From the NCBI GenBank assembly GCA_905203995.1, contig CAJKXZ010000005.1:1-64000 (forward strand): a stretch of DNA of 64,000 nt. Reading direction: 5' to 3'. The position numbers and the translations under genes were made by a program. The notes beneath the pieces are model-generated. The model was not told the DNA's origin, ran no database searches, and saw only the letters and a program-made list of their open reading frames with translations. This document shows positions 15,890-24,859 of the stretch, in pieces (position 1 is the stretch's first letter; each line of letters starts with the position of its first letter). This DNA comes from an uncultured Methanomassiliicoccus sp. GTDB taxonomy: Archaea; Thermoplasmatota; Thermoplasmata; Methanomassiliicoccales; Methanomassiliicoccaceae.

Positions 15890-16501
15890 ATGAGTGATGA
15901 AATTAATGCCGATTTACTGGTCCCTGAAGACACATACCTTACTTCTGGTGTCCACATCGGTACCCAGCAAAAAAGTGCTGACATGAAGAAATTCATCTTC
16001 AAAGTCAGATCTGATGGCTTGTATGTAATGGATGTAAAGCAGACCGATGCTCGTATCAGGGCTGCCGCTAAATTCTTAGCCAGGTTCCCGGCCGACCGTA
16101 TTCTGGTCTCCTCTGCGAGGCAGTATGGTCAAAAACCCGCTAAGATCTTTGGTAAGACCCTCGGATGCAAAGTTTTTGCTGGTAGGTTTGTTCCTGGAAC
16201 ACTCACTAACCCTATCTTACCGGAATTCTTAGAGCCCGCCGCACTGCTCGTTACCGACCCTGCCGCTGATCAGCAGGCAATCGCCGAAGCACTCAACGTC
16301 GGTATTCCGATCGTCGCTCTCTGCGATGCTAACAACGAAACGAGAAATGTCGATTTAGTCATCCCGACCAACAACAAAGGACGCCGTGCTTTAGCTTGCG
16401 TCTATTGGCTCCTCACCCGTGAGATTCTCAAGGAAAAGGGAATCATCAGCAGCGATGATGAGTTCAAATTGACCATGGATGACTTCGAAGCAAGTCTTTA
16501 A
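15890..16501 (+). CDS. rpsB: Small-subunit ribosomal protein S2 (uS2)
   Basis: 203 residues, normal for archaeal S2. LTSGVHIGTQQKSADMKKFI, VDVAK-like KQTDARIRAAAKFLARF and FVPGTLTNP are the conserved S2 blocks, followed by DPAADQQAIAEALNVGIPIVALCDANN. The C-terminus is acidic, as usual in archaea. It is the second gene of the rpoK-rpsB unit; eno, often found between or near them in other archaea, is absent here. A strong terminator follows. Confidence 0.95.
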   Translation: MSDEINADLLVPEDTYLTSGVHIGTQQKSADMKKFIFKVRSDGLYVMDVKQTDARIRAAAKFLARFPADRILVSSARQYGQKPAKIFGKTLGCKVFAGRFVPGTLTNPILPEFLEPAALLVTDPAADQQAIAEALNVGIPIVALCDANNETRNVDLVIPTNNKGRRALACVYWLLTREILKEKGIISSDDEFKLTMDDFEASL

Positions 16502-16506
16502 ACGTT

Positions 16507-16550
16507 CAATCAGGTCAAGGTTCAGCCTTGACCTCAACTGATTTTTTATT
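16507..16550 (+). terminator. Terminator after rpsB
   Basis: GGTCAAGG (16513-16520) pairs perfectly with CCTTGACC (16526-16533), loop TTCAG. AATCAG and CTGATT can extend the stem, and TTTTTT (16542-16547) follows. Confidence 0.75.
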
Positions 16551-16842
16551 AAACAGCTTAGTGAATTTTATTAATTATACTTTTATGGATTACTTCGTTG
16601 CATTTGATAATGATCAGTCTATCTGAAGCCTGGCTTGAGGATAATGAAAATATTGTAATAAATTATTTTTTGATTTTTTCATCATCCCTTTTGGTAAGCT
16701 TGCTTGCAACTGATATTATTAGGATAAAGAAACGCCCTGCCGTTTCAACCCTCTTGTTTTATACCTGCTGAATGTTCCTGAATGGAGATGCATCTGTGGC
16801 GGATTTCTGCCTGCTAGTGTATTTTCAACAATCAGGAGTAAC
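16551..16842. other. Intergenic region before DUF1266 gene
   Basis: About 290 bp of A+T-rich sequence. The only clear signal is the GGAG at 16835-16838, five bases before the ATG at 16843, with GTGTATTTTC (16818-16827) as a weak TATA candidate. No tRNA, hairpin of note or reading frame was found. Confidence 0.35.
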
Positions 16843-18438
16843 ATGTCAGCAATTGAAAAACTGCCGGAAAAGTTAGAGGACTATGCTTTTTACAAGAGTA
16901 TTTTTCCCGGAACTGCCGCCCTTGGTCTCGCCTATGACACCTATCGCTGCTATCACGATGCAGCTGAAAAGGGAATAGTCGCCAACATCGTCCTTCGCGA
17001 TCTGGAAGATGAAAACACCTACTACCGCGTATTGGCTTTTTCACTATCTGGTAAAATCCCGGAAGATATACTCTCACAGCTGCAAAAGATCATTGCAGAA
17101 TGTCCGATTGATGTGTTAACCGATGATGCCACTGACGTGGCAGGATTTACGATCATCGCGGAAGACGAAACTGGTCCGGAAGATTACCGCTACCCGCTAC
17201 AGCCTTTTCAGAACGTGGGTATCTATGTGCAGGTGCTCATGGCAGAAGATCCGCAGGCTCTCAACTGTCCGTATTCAGTGTACATCAGGGATGAAGAGGG
17301 TTTAGCATTCTGGCCGTTAAGTGAAAATGATCTGCAGCGGGAATTTGTGCCGGGCAGCGCTTCACCCGAAGAAGATCAACAATTGCTGGCCGGCTTTGAA
17401 CAGGCTATGGAGCGTCTCGATCCTACCGCACTGATTGAACGTATTGAAGAAGTAGATGATACTGACCTCAGCAAACTGGCTAAAATTGTCGAAGAAGTCA
17501 TGAGTCAGCAGCTGAGCAATCTCAACGATCTTTATGAGCAGCATCCCGGGTTGCAAGAAATGATTGATGAAAACCTCGCTGCACAGTTTAAGGAACTTCA
17601 GGAACAACTGGCACTTCTTGAAAAACTCTTCAAAGACAATCTGCCGTTAATGGGTGATTGGCCGCAGTTAAATGATGAGGAAGCTAATTACGAACCAGAA
17701 ATCGGCCTTGATCAGCTCTATGAAGATCTGCAGACCATTCTTGACTTGCCGGAACAGCCAGCAATCGTTGTAGATGAGAACAATTCTTATGTGGATGCTT
17801 TTAGCATCTACCTTACTGGTATTACTTCCTATCTTCGTAGTTATAACTTGGATTCTCTGGCGGTAGCTGAAAATAATTGTGTTCGTGAGGAAATTTTAAC
17901 ACTTCTTGCCAACAATTGGGAAATCCGGAATCGTGAACAGCTGTTAGAGACCATTGCTCATCTTTGTGAAGAGGGAGATACAGCTAAATATGAACGATAT
18001 TGCCAGACTGAGAGGGTTAAGGATCTAATCTCTGCGGAAATGTCAGAAGGAGAGGTCACGACCGTCTACAATGGTTTCAGGTTTGTCCAGTTCTTTAAAG
18101 AAAAACTGCCCGCAGCTGCCATGCTGGCTTGGGATTATGGACGGGCGGCCATGCTGATTCGTGAGGGTTATTTTGTCGATTTTCTCTCAGCTGAAGAAGC
18201 CCGGACAGCTTTACAAGAAATTGCCCGTGTCATGTTAGTTAATTTCAACTCTTGGCGAGAATTTGCCCACTCTTGTCTCTTTGGTGGTTTGTTCTGGAGT
18301 TACTGCCTCAACGCTGAAGAACTAGCTATTGAGTACTATCTTACTGCGAAAGAAGCGGCTTATACCCTGCTTACACAAGAACTTCCGGGTTATGGCAGCG
18401 AATGGCGAACAAATCCTTGGATCAAAAAGTTGGATTAA
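16843..18438 (+). CDS. DUF1266-domain protein with long uncharacterised N-terminal region
   Basis: 531 residues, soluble and acidic. The C-terminal 200 residues match the DUF1266 pattern: NNWEIRNREQLLETIAHLCEEG, then AMLAWDYGRAAMLIREGYFVDFLSAEEARTALQEIA and SWREFAHSCLFGGLFW. DUF1266 proteins (YbeR/YbeU-like) are of unknown function and have been linked to polymorphic toxin or immunity loci. The first 330 residues include a helical, Glu/Leu-rich segment (about 175-275, probably coiled coil) and resemble nothing I know. Good Shine-Dalgarno (GGAG). Single gene with no toxin-like neighbour in view. Confidence 0.7.
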   Translation: MSAIEKLPEKLEDYAFYKSIFPGTAALGLAYDTYRCYHDAAEKGIVANIVLRDLEDENTYYRVLAFSLSGKIPEDILSQLQKIIAECPIDVLTDDATDVAGFTIIAEDETGPEDYRYPLQPFQNVGIYVQVLMAEDPQALNCPYSVYIRDEEGLAFWPLSENDLQREFVPGSASPEEDQQLLAGFEQAMERLDPTALIERIEEVDDTDLSKLAKIVEEVMSQQLSNLNDLYEQHPGLQEMIDENLAAQFKELQEQLALLEKLFKDNLPLMGDWPQLNDEEANYEPEIGLDQLYEDLQTILDLPEQPAIVVDENNSYVDAFSIYLTGITSYLRSYNLDSLAVAENNCVREEILTLLANNWEIRNREQLLETIAHLCEEGDTAKYERYCQTERVKDLISAEMSEGEVTTVYNGFRFVQFFKEKLPAAAMLAWDYGRAAMLIREGYFVDFLSAEEARTALQEIARVMLVNFNSWREFAHSCLFGGLFWSYCLNAEELAIEYYLTAKEAAYTLLTQELPGYGSEWRTNPWIKKLD

Positions 18439-18698
18439 ATTATCTTTAAGTTACTATATGGTCCAATCAGTCCTTAATTATGTAAAAATCATCGCTGTCT
18501 TAACTAGCACATTTGAGGATACAAATTTACCTTACCAGCCTATGTTAACTACTAATGGCCATTAAAAATTTAACACATATAATTTTTTTAATATACTATA
18601 TTTATTTAATACTATCATTTTCAGCGATATATCTAATTTTTTAGAATGAAGAGAGAAGATAGGCAAAGTAAAAATACATCTCTTAGTGATTATGATTT
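18439..18698. other. A+T-rich promoter region of MEMO-family gene
   Basis: Very A+T-rich. AATATACTATATTTATTTAATAC (about 18590-18612) holds several overlapping TATA-like words, implying a leader of roughly 70 nt. No strong Shine-Dalgarno and no hairpin were found. Confidence 0.35.
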
Positions 18699-19511
18699 AT
18701 GAGATATCCTGCCGTAGCTGGTTCGTTTTACCCCAAGCATGAAGATGATTTAAAGGCGGCCATCGAAGACGCATTTGAATCAAAATTGGGGCCGGGCTAC
18801 ATTCCTACGCTGGATCCTGAAGGTCCCCGGACCCTCAAGGGTTATATCAATCCTCATGCAGGAGTTACTTATTCGGGACCGGTCAGCGCTCACACCTTTG
18901 CGGCAATGGCCAAAGATGGCTTTCCTGAAACTTTAGTAATTATCGGCCCTAACAATCATGCCTTAGGTCCGCTGGTTGCCACCACTAACCAAGAATTTTT
19001 GATGCCGATGGGCAAAGTCAAAGTGGATCTTGAGATTGTGGAAAAGATCGAACGGCGGGTGCCGGTCAATCACGATGCCCACAGTCTTGAGCATTGCATT
19101 GAAGTGCAGTTGCCCTTCATCCAATACCTCGCTCCGGAAACTAAAATTGTACCGATTGTCATGATCGATCAGACATATGACACGGCCTTTAACCTCGCAG
19201 CCATTCTCACGGAAGCCTGCAAGGGGCGAGATGTAGCCTATCTGGCGACCACTGACTTTTCGCATTATGTTCCGGCTGAAACTGCTAAAGAGCAGGATAT
19301 GAAAATTATTGACCGCATCCTTAATTTCGATGTTCCGGGCGTTATTGATACCGTCACCAGCAATAAAATCACGATGTGCGGCTATGGTCCGGTGATGACG
19401 GCCATGCTCGCTTCCGGTGCCCAGAGTGCAGAACTGTTGCGTTATGCTACTTCGGGTGACGTCTGTGAAATGAAAGATGTAGTCGGCTATGCTTCGTTAA
19501 TTATGAAATAA
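18699..19511 (+). CDS. AmmeMemoRadiSam system protein B (MEMO family)
   Basis: 270 residues, standard for the family. RYPAVAGSFYP at the start, GYINPHAGVTYSGPVSAH with its metal-site-like His, LVIIGPNNHALG, and the late TTDFSHYVP block define the MEMO/extradiol-dioxygenase-like fold. In archaea it is often associated with an AMMECR1 protein and a radical SAM enzyme; neither is adjacent here. Biochemical role unsettled. Convergent with the RPA operon, separated by a bidirectional hairpin. Confidence 0.92.
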   Translation: MRYPAVAGSFYPKHEDDLKAAIEDAFESKLGPGYIPTLDPEGPRTLKGYINPHAGVTYSGPVSAHTFAAMAKDGFPETLVIIGPNNHALGPLVATTNQEFLMPMGKVKVDLEIVEKIERRVPVNHDAHSLEHCIEVQLPFIQYLAPETKIVPIVMIDQTYDTAFNLAAILTEACKGRDVAYLATTDFSHYVPAETAKEQDMKIIDRILNFDVPGVIDTVTSNKITMCGYGPVMTAMLASGAQSAELLRYATSGDVCEMKDVVGYASLIMK

Positions 19512-19532
19512 AGCCGGGAATGATTCCCGGCT
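19512..19532. terminator. Bidirectional terminator hairpin
   Basis: AGCCGGGAA (19512-19520) pairs with TTCCCGGCT (19524-19532), loop TGA. The 9-bp perfect stem sits exactly between two convergent genes. Confidence 0.65.
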
Positions 19533-20497
19533 CAAATGCGTTTCATTTTGCCGATGGTTGGTTCGTAAACCAGACCTTTATCCAGCAGCGAGTTGGTAAT
19601 CTCTTCCAGTTCCGCTTCACTAATCTTGGATTTGGCAGCTTCTCTGGCCAACTCGGTCAGCGGTGCTCCCTTTTTGTTAACGTCTAAAGCGTCGATCAGT
19701 TTGAGCACCAATTCTTCTTTCTCATCATCGTCCAGCTGCGCGGTTGGTACTTCTTCCTGCGATGACGACTCGCCCATGGCCTGCAGCTCTTCCGGCGGGA
19801 TCGACAAGTCTTCCTCGTCGACATCAAATTCTTCCGGCGAGGTGAAGAAGGTAGAATCAGTAGGCATCGCAATGCCGCCTTCGGAAGTGATCTGACCTAA
19901 GACTTCCAATAACATTCCCCGGTAGCGGTTGGTATCAACTTTGCCATAGTGTTCGATGGCCATCGAAATGCCTTCGGCCATTACCGGCGAGAAACCATGG
20001 GAAAGTAGATCTTCTTTGGACGGTGAAACCATTTCCAGGGCTTCTTCAGTCTGTTCGATCCGCTTCAGTGTGGATTTGGCTGTTTCAATGATCCAATAGT
20101 CCCTGAGTTCTTCTGTCGTTTCGACAATCTTTTCCGGTCTCAGTGAAACATACATGTTGCCGCCCTGCGGGGTATAAGTCCGGCATTTACCGACAATCGC
20201 CACTACACTGGGGGTCTGTAAGTTAGCCAAAACCTGCATGGCTTCCGGTGAGAATTTACCGGCATAGACGTAGTAGCGGTCGGTACCATCGGACAGCATG
20301 GCTCTCCACATTGGTTCAGTATCAGTACCGACATTCTGTTTGTCAGTCAGTACGCCAACGACCAGCAAACGGTTGATTTTAGCACCTAGTGGTGTAATCA
20401 CATAGCCTGGTGCTCTTTCCCCATCGCCTTTGATATCAAGGGTCGAAGCATTGTATTCAGTTGCAAAAACTCTCCAGGCGACTTCTCTTGATATCAT
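19532..20497 (-). CDS. RPA-associated protein (COG3390-type, replication protein A small subunit)
   Basis: 321 residues. REVAWRVFATEYNAST at the start and the single OB-fold-like region (about 35-130, with LLVVGVLTDKQN, YYVYAGKF and VAIVGKCRTY) match the archaeal protein encoded with RPA. An acidic middle (about 205-245) leads to a C-terminal winged helix (APLTELAREAAKSKISEAELEEITNSLLDKGLVYEP). It acts with the large subunit in single-stranded DNA binding during replication and repair. Its ATG overlaps the last base of the upstream RPA stop codon, so translation is coupled. Confidence 0.88.
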   Translation of the reverse strand: MISREVAWRVFATEYNASTLDIKGDGERAPGYVITPLGAKINRLLVVGVLTDKQNVGTDTEPMWRAMLSDGTDRYYVYAGKFSPEAMQVLANLQTPSVVAIVGKCRTYTPQGGNMYVSLRPEKIVETTEELRDYWIIETAKSTLKRIEQTEEALEMVSPSKEDLLSHGFSPVMAEGISMAIEHYGKVDTNRYRGMLLEVLGQITSEGGIAMPTDSTFFTSPEEFDVDEEDLSIPPEELQAMGESSSQEEVPTAQLDDDEKEELVLKLIDALDVNKKGAPLTELAREAAKSKISEAELEEITNSLLDKGLVYEPTIGKMKRI

Positions 20498-21840
20498 CAG
20501 AATTCCTCCACTTTGGAAATTAGTTCTTCCGCTTCTTTGAGAATGTCTAAAGCGATGGTGTGAACTTCATGGGCAGTCAAGGTTAGACCGTAATCATCAG
20601 AAGTAACCCGGCCGCGGATTTCAATCGGTTGCGCAAGCAGTTTTTTCTCAAAACGCGGTAACAAGAAATCAAAGTCCATCAGGGATTTTCCTTCTTCCAG
20701 TGATCCTTCCAGAGTCACGCCGGTCAGCTCTTCCGTCAGTTCTTTGCCGAGAATGATCATCATCGAACCAGTGCCGTCATCTAAAGTGGCTTTAATCCGC
20801 AGATCGGCAATTGGTGAAACCTGGCCGTGAGTTTGGCAGGTGGCTTTGAGCACGGGACGATGACATTGAGGGCAGCGGAAAAGTAATCCTGAACCCTGTT
20901 TGACATCAATGATGCTGCCGACAATTATGGCGTCAGCGGCACCGCCCTTTCTCTCAATATCTTCAATCGTACAGCGCAGTCCCTTATTGAGTGTCTCGGC
21001 ATCCGGAAACTCAATTTCCGGGCGGGTGACGGAAGCCTTTTCGCCGAAGGTAAGCTGCGGGATACCTTTCCAGCCGCGGGTGTACGCACCGGCGATGGTC
21101 ACTACTTCATTTTCCTTCAGCTTAAAATCGTGCCAGGCTGAAAAATCAATTTTACCGGTTTCGTCAGCAAGAATGCCGGAGTAGACAATTTTACGCTCGC
21201 CGTTGGCTTCGACCTCTCGGCTTTTAACAGAGAGAATACGACCAGTGATTTTGATGCCGATCATATTTTCTTTCAAATCACCGATCTGGGCATGCACCGG
21301 TTGAGAAATAACCTGTTTCGGTTCAGGTACGGTCCCATCAGGCAGATCAACGGCATTTTTGTCTTGTTTCTCCATCACTGCGCGGACCCCGATGTTAAGT
21401 TTCGGCTGACCGCCCCATTCTTTGGTATAGGCATGGCGGACAAGGTAGACTTCCCCTGGAGTAATATCACACTTATCTTTTTCCCATAAAGTGTACTGGA
21501 TACTGCCGCTTTCATCGGCTGCGATACCATAGACAATGATCTTGGGGGAGCCATCATTCTGTTTGATCTCCCGTTCATTGGCCGAAATCACTTTAATCAA
21601 AATATCCACACTCTGCTCACTGGTACCGAGGCTGGAAATCATGCGTCGGATGCCCTTGGTGAGCTTGTTGGGGTCTCCACCATACTTACGGACAATATGT
21701 CTTTTGGAAGCTTCCAGAGACATTCTGTAGGTATTCAAATAGGTGTTGAGATCGCTTTCTATCTTCTCTTCCGTAAATTTTCCTTCAAGCACCCTGACTA
21801 TCTCTGCAACATGGGGTGCAAGTTCTTCTTTTGTCATCAT
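20497..21840 (-). CDS. rpa: Replication protein A (single-stranded DNA-binding protein)
   Basis: About 447 residues. Three OB folds can be outlined (about residues 72-157, 185-272 and 300-435). The third contains a zinc-finger pattern, CPQCH (323-327) with C335 and H338. The N-terminus carries the helical region typical of archaeal RPA. It binds and protects single-stranded DNA. GTG 21849 is an upstream option, but ATG 21840 has GGTGA at good spacing. The promoter has a TATA box (21888-21898) and, just upstream, the AGGTACTTTCAC motif shared with the gene at 10964. Confidence 0.92.
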   Translation of the reverse strand: MMTKEELAPHVAEIVRVLEGKFTEEKIESDLNTYLNTYRMSLEASKRHIVRKYGGDPNKLTKGIRRMISSLGTSEQSVDILIKVISANEREIKQNDGSPKIIVYGIAADESGSIQYTLWEKDKCDITPGEVYLVRHAYTKEWGGQPKLNIGVRAVMEKQDKNAVDLPDGTVPEPKQVISQPVHAQIGDLKENMIGIKITGRILSVKSREVEANGERKIVYSGILADETGKIDFSAWHDFKLKENEVVTIAGAYTRGWKGIPQLTFGEKASVTRPEIEFPDAETLNKGLRCTIEDIERKGGAADAIIVGSIIDVKQGSGLLFRCPQCHRPVLKATCQTHGQVSPIADLRIKATLDDGTGSMMIILGKELTEELTGVTLEGSLEEGKSLMDFDFLLPRFEKKLLAQPIEIRGRVTSDDYGLTLTAHEVHTIALDILKEAEELISKVEEF

Positions 21841-21887
21841 TTCATTCACCGTTGATGATTTTCAATTTTCAATAACGTCGTGTTGGT

Positions 21888-21922
21888 TTATAACCTTGGT
21901 TGAGGGTTAGGTGAAAGTACCT
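21888..21922 (-). promoter_or_regulatory. RPA promoter with AGGTACTTTCAC upstream element
   Basis: On the minus strand AGGTACTTTCAC (21922-21911) is followed 12 bp later by GGTTATAAACC (21898-21888), a good TATA box about 43 bp before the first candidate start codon (GTG 21849). The same 12-bp word sits upstream of another TATA box at 10877-10908, in the same orientation. Confidence 0.55.
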
Positions 21923-22024
21923 ATTTAGTATCCTCCGTTGGCAACTCTCTTTTCGATAGAGCAAAGCAAAAGTATTTTATTTGGTGATTCATCGGTTAAA
22001 TGATGATGCTGGGAGGATACATTA

Positions 22025-22528
22025 GTGGTCCTTGAAGAACTGACAAATTATCTCGGGGCACTTGGCGGCGATCCTGTAGTCTATTGTATCGTCTTATTCA
22101 TCTATGTTATCCTGGCCGCAGTCATTCTGCCAGTACCGGTAGAAATCGCCCTTTTCTTCTCTGATGCGACACCGTTTATTGTCAAAGCGCTGATCATCAG
22201 CTTAGGTAAGATGATCGGCGGGGTCATCGCGTTCAAAATCGGTGGGGCTCTGGACAATGCCATTAAGCGATTTAACAAATGGAAATGGTTTAACTACATC
22301 TACCGTTTCTGCTACTGGCTGGTATTGAAGTTTGGTTATGTGGGACTTTATGTTATCCTTAGCATTCCCTTCATGTCTGATACCGTACCGCTTTACCTCT
22401 TCTCTATCTTCAAAGATGAGAGTCATATGACCGTGAGAGGCTTTGCCATCACCTGTTTCCTAGCTGGACTCACCAGGTCAATCGTCATCTATGTGGCGTT
22501 AGCCGTCTTCGGCATCAAACTCTATTAA
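22025..22528 (+). CDS. Small DedA/VTT-like membrane protein
   Basis: 167 residues. Hydrophobic segments at about 18-40 and 50-68, the gap WLVLKFGYVGLYVILSIPFMSDTVPLYLFS, and a last helix (FLAGLTRSIVIYVALAVFGI) resemble the SNARE-associated/VTT (DedA) superfamily, whose members move or scramble lipids in the membrane. It is shorter than classic DedA proteins, so the assignment is moderate. The start is GTG (22025) with GGGAGG nine bases upstream. Divergent from the RPA operon. Confidence 0.65.
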   Translation: MVLEELTNYLGALGGDPVVYCIVLFIYVILAAVILPVPVEIALFFSDATPFIVKALIISLGKMIGGVIAFKIGGALDNAIKRFNKWKWFNYIYRFCYWLVLKFGYVGLYVILSIPFMSDTVPLYLFSIFKDESHMTVRGFAITCFLAGLTRSIVIYVALAVFGIKLY

Positions 22529-22529
22529 G

Positions 22530-22573
22530 GTTGGGGAGATGAGCAGAATTTTTTTGCAGGCTCCTCTCCCAAC
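22530..22573 (+). terminator. Hairpin with T-tract in the loop
   Basis: GTTGGG (22530-22535) pairs with CCCAAC (22568-22573), and GAGC (22541-22544) can pair with GCTC inside. The run of seven T lies in the loop, not after the stem. It follows the DedA-like gene and precedes purP; it may end transcription or be a 5' element of purP. Confidence 0.4.
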
Positions 22574-22616
22574 ACTAACTTCGCGGCCCGGCAAGCAGAA
22601 GGCTTATTAGAAAGAT

Positions 22617-23705
22617 ATGAAATCTGACGTTATGGTTCCTAAGAACAGGATTCTTGAAATTCTCAGCGAGTACGATCCCGAAGAGATCACCATCGCTACC
22701 TTATGCTCTCATACTGCTTTACAGATTTTCCACGGTGCTAAAAAGGAGGGATTCAAGACTTTAGGTCTGGCTGTCAATCAGAATACTAAATTCTACGAAG
22801 CCTTTCCCCTGGCTCAGCCGGATGAGATTCTCCGTTTCAACAGTTATGATGAATTTGTTACCCGTGCCAAAGAACTGACGGACCGCAATGTTATCATCAT
22901 TCCACACGGTTCTTTTGTGGAGTACATGGGCACCAAACGCTTTGAAGAGATGGAAGTACCGACTTTCGGCAGCCGTCAAGTGCTGAAATGGGAAGAAAGC
23001 CGTGACAGTCAGCGTGACTGGCTGGAAAGTGCCGGTATCGCCATGCCCCGCCGGATTGCCGATGCCCGTGATATCGATGAACCAGTTTTAGTGAAGTACA
23101 ACGGGGCCAAAGGCGGCCGCGGCTTCTTCATCGCTAAAGACTACATGGAATTCAAAATGGGTATCGATCTCAGTGAAGAATCTTACACCATCCAGGAGTA
23201 TGTTCTGGGTACCAGGTATTATCTCCATTACTTCTACTCGCCGATTAAACAGAGCGGTTACCGGGTCGGCGACGGTTCCTTAGAATTGCTGTCCATGGAC
23301 CGCAGAGACGAAAGCAACATCGATGAACTTTACAAGTTAGGTTCGACAGAGGAGCTGAAGAAACACGGCATGTTCCCGTCACTGGTGGTAACTGGTAACA
23401 TTCCCGTTGTCATCCGTGAAAGTCTGCTGGCTAAAGTTTTCGAAATGGGTGAAAACGTCATTAAAAGAAGCTATGAACTCTTCGGCGGCTTAATCGGACC
23501 TTTCTGTCTGGAATCAATCGTCACCGACCATCTGGACTTCAAAGTCTTCGAAATCTCCTGCCGGATTGTTGCCGGCACCAATCCCTTCACCAGCGGTTCT
23601 TCCTACTCAGACATGATTGAGCCAGGTATGAGCACTGGCCGCCGGGTTGCGAGGGAGATTAAAGATGCTATCGCTGCCGGCAAGCTCAGCGAAGTGGTGT
23701 CTTGA
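22617..23705 (+). CDS. purP: 5-formaminoimidazole-4-carboxamide ribonucleotide synthetase
   Basis: 362 residues, full length for archaeal PurP, an ATP-grasp enzyme that uses formate and ATP to convert AICAR to FAICAR in purine synthesis, replacing the bacterial PurH step. IATLCSHTALQIFHGAKKEGF, PHGSFVEYMG, VKYNGAKGGRGFF (ATP-grasp) and the metal-binding ending FEISCRIVAGTNPF are diagnostic. Downstream nep1 overlaps its stop by 4 bp, so the two are translationally coupled. Confidence 0.95.
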   Translation: MKSDVMVPKNRILEILSEYDPEEITIATLCSHTALQIFHGAKKEGFKTLGLAVNQNTKFYEAFPLAQPDEILRFNSYDEFVTRAKELTDRNVIIIPHGSFVEYMGTKRFEEMEVPTFGSRQVLKWEESRDSQRDWLESAGIAMPRRIADARDIDEPVLVKYNGAKGGRGFFIAKDYMEFKMGIDLSEESYTIQEYVLGTRYYLHYFYSPIKQSGYRVGDGSLELLSMDRRDESNIDELYKLGSTEELKKHGMFPSLVVTGNIPVVIRESLLAKVFEMGENVIKRSYELFGGLIGPFCLESIVTDHLDFKVFEISCRIVAGTNPFTSGSSYSDMIEPGMSTGRRVAREIKDAIAAGKLSEVVS

Positions 23706-24256
23706 AAAAACTAACCATCGTCTTCGTTGACGCCGAAATTGAACTGGCAGAGGGACCAATCCCTCTGCTGGATGCTTTTTATTATCCGCAGGTCAAAGGC
23801 CGCCAGGGCCGTCCCGACGTCGTTCACAACGCCTTGACGATTCTGCGCAGTTCTGCTCTCTGGCCGCAGGTTGATGTAGCCGTTTACACAAAAAACGGAG
23901 AAGTAATTATTCCTGACAAAGAGCCCTTTGTCCAGAATTATCTGGATTTCACGCAGCGCCTGGCCCAGCTTTTGCAAACCGGCAGTGCTGAGGGTTACAC
24001 CCTGCAAAAGATGGATTTTCCTGCTTTCATCCGTTCTCTGCAGGCTGACAAAATTATCGCTCTTTCTCCGGACGGTGAAGACGTCCCACTCAAAGAAAAT
24101 CTTGCTGAACAGCACACCGTTTTGCTGATCGGTGCTTTTGTAGACGGCGATTACACCAGTCCTGTTTATGAACTTGCAGATTTGGCAGTTTCTTTGTCAA
24201 GCGACATTCTTACCGTTCCGGAAGTGTTGATGCGGCTGCTTAAAGAACTAAGCTAA
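23702..24256 (+). CDS. nep1: Probable 16S rRNA pseudouridine N1-methyltransferase (Nep1/Emg1)
   Basis: 184 residues, SPOUT-class size. The motif KGRQGRPDVVHNALTIL and the following VAVYTKNGEVI and NYLDFTQRLAQLL correspond to the RGRPDIIH, hallmark and RFxG-like regions of archaeal Nep1. The C-terminal VLLIGAFVDGDY matches the SAM-binding knot loop. It would methylate pseudouridine in small-subunit rRNA during ribosome assembly. The TTG start (23702) overlaps the purP stop. Some motifs are diverged, so confidence is moderate to high. Confidence 0.78.
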   Translation: MKKLTIVFVDAEIELAEGPIPLLDAFYYPQVKGRQGRPDVVHNALTILRSSALWPQVDVAVYTKNGEVIIPDKEPFVQNYLDFTQRLAQLLQTGSAEGYTLQKMDFPAFIRSLQADKIIALSPDGEDVPLKENLAEQHTVLLIGAFVDGDYTSPVYELADLAVSLSSDILTVPEVLMRLLKELS

Positions 24257-24267
24257 AGTGAATTTTC

Positions 24268-24837
24268 ATGGATGTAGATTACCTGCTGCCTTTTTCAACA
24301 CGCCAGGAATTACGAGCCTGGCTGGCGGAAAACAGCGCTCAGAAAAAATACTGCTGGATCGCTGTTTCAATGAAACCTGCTAAGGATACCATTTATTATC
24401 TTGACGCTGTCGAAGAATGCCTCTGCTACGGCTGGATTGACAATACTCGTAAGAAACTGCCCGACGGCATACTGGCCCAGCGTTTGGCTCCGCGGGTGCC
24501 GTGTAGCAAATGGTCCGAATTGAACAAAGAACGGGTGCGGCGTCTGGAAAAGTTGGGATTAATGACCGAACAAGGCCGCCGTTGTCTGCCGGAAATGTCA
24601 CTAACAGCTTTTGTCATCGATGAAGAAATCATGACCGCTCTGCGCAGCGATCCGCAGCTTTATGCTAACTTTCTAGAATTTCCTGAGCTCTACCGTCGTG
24701 TGCGTATTGACACCATCCAGATTAAAAAAGCTCAGCCCACTCTGTTCCAGAGCCGCTTAAATAAGTTCTTAGAAGCTACTAAAATGAAAAAGATGTACGG
24801 CAACTGGCATGACCAGGGCCGTTTATTGGCTTATTAA
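24268..24837 (+). CDS. YdeI/OmpD-associated family protein
   Basis: 189 residues. The N-terminal RQELRAWLAENSAQKKYCWIAVSMKP, the central EECLCYGWIDNTRKKLPDG and RLAPRVPCSKWSELNKERVRRLEKLGLMT are the signature blocks of the YdeI (bacteriocin-protection-like) family, widespread in bacteria. Biochemical function unknown; a role in resistance to antimicrobial peptides has been proposed for bacterial members. It is probably the last gene of the purP-nep1 transcript (11-bp gap). Presence in an archaeon hints at transfer from bacteria. Confidence 0.85.
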   Translation: MDVDYLLPFSTRQELRAWLAENSAQKKYCWIAVSMKPAKDTIYYLDAVEECLCYGWIDNTRKKLPDGILAQRLAPRVPCSKWSELNKERVRRLEKLGLMTEQGRRCLPEMSLTAFVIDEEIMTALRSDPQLYANFLEFPELYRRVRIDTIQIKKAQPTLFQSRLNKFLEATKMKKMYGNWHDQGRLLAY

Positions 24838-24857
24838 AAGAGGAGCGAACTCCTCTT
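24838..24857. terminator. Bidirectional terminator
   Basis: AAGAGGAG (24838-24845) pairs with CTCCTCTT (24850-24857), loop CGAA, followed by GTTT. It sits between the convergent ydeI-like and pdxS genes. Confidence 0.7.
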
Positions 24858-24859
24858 GT

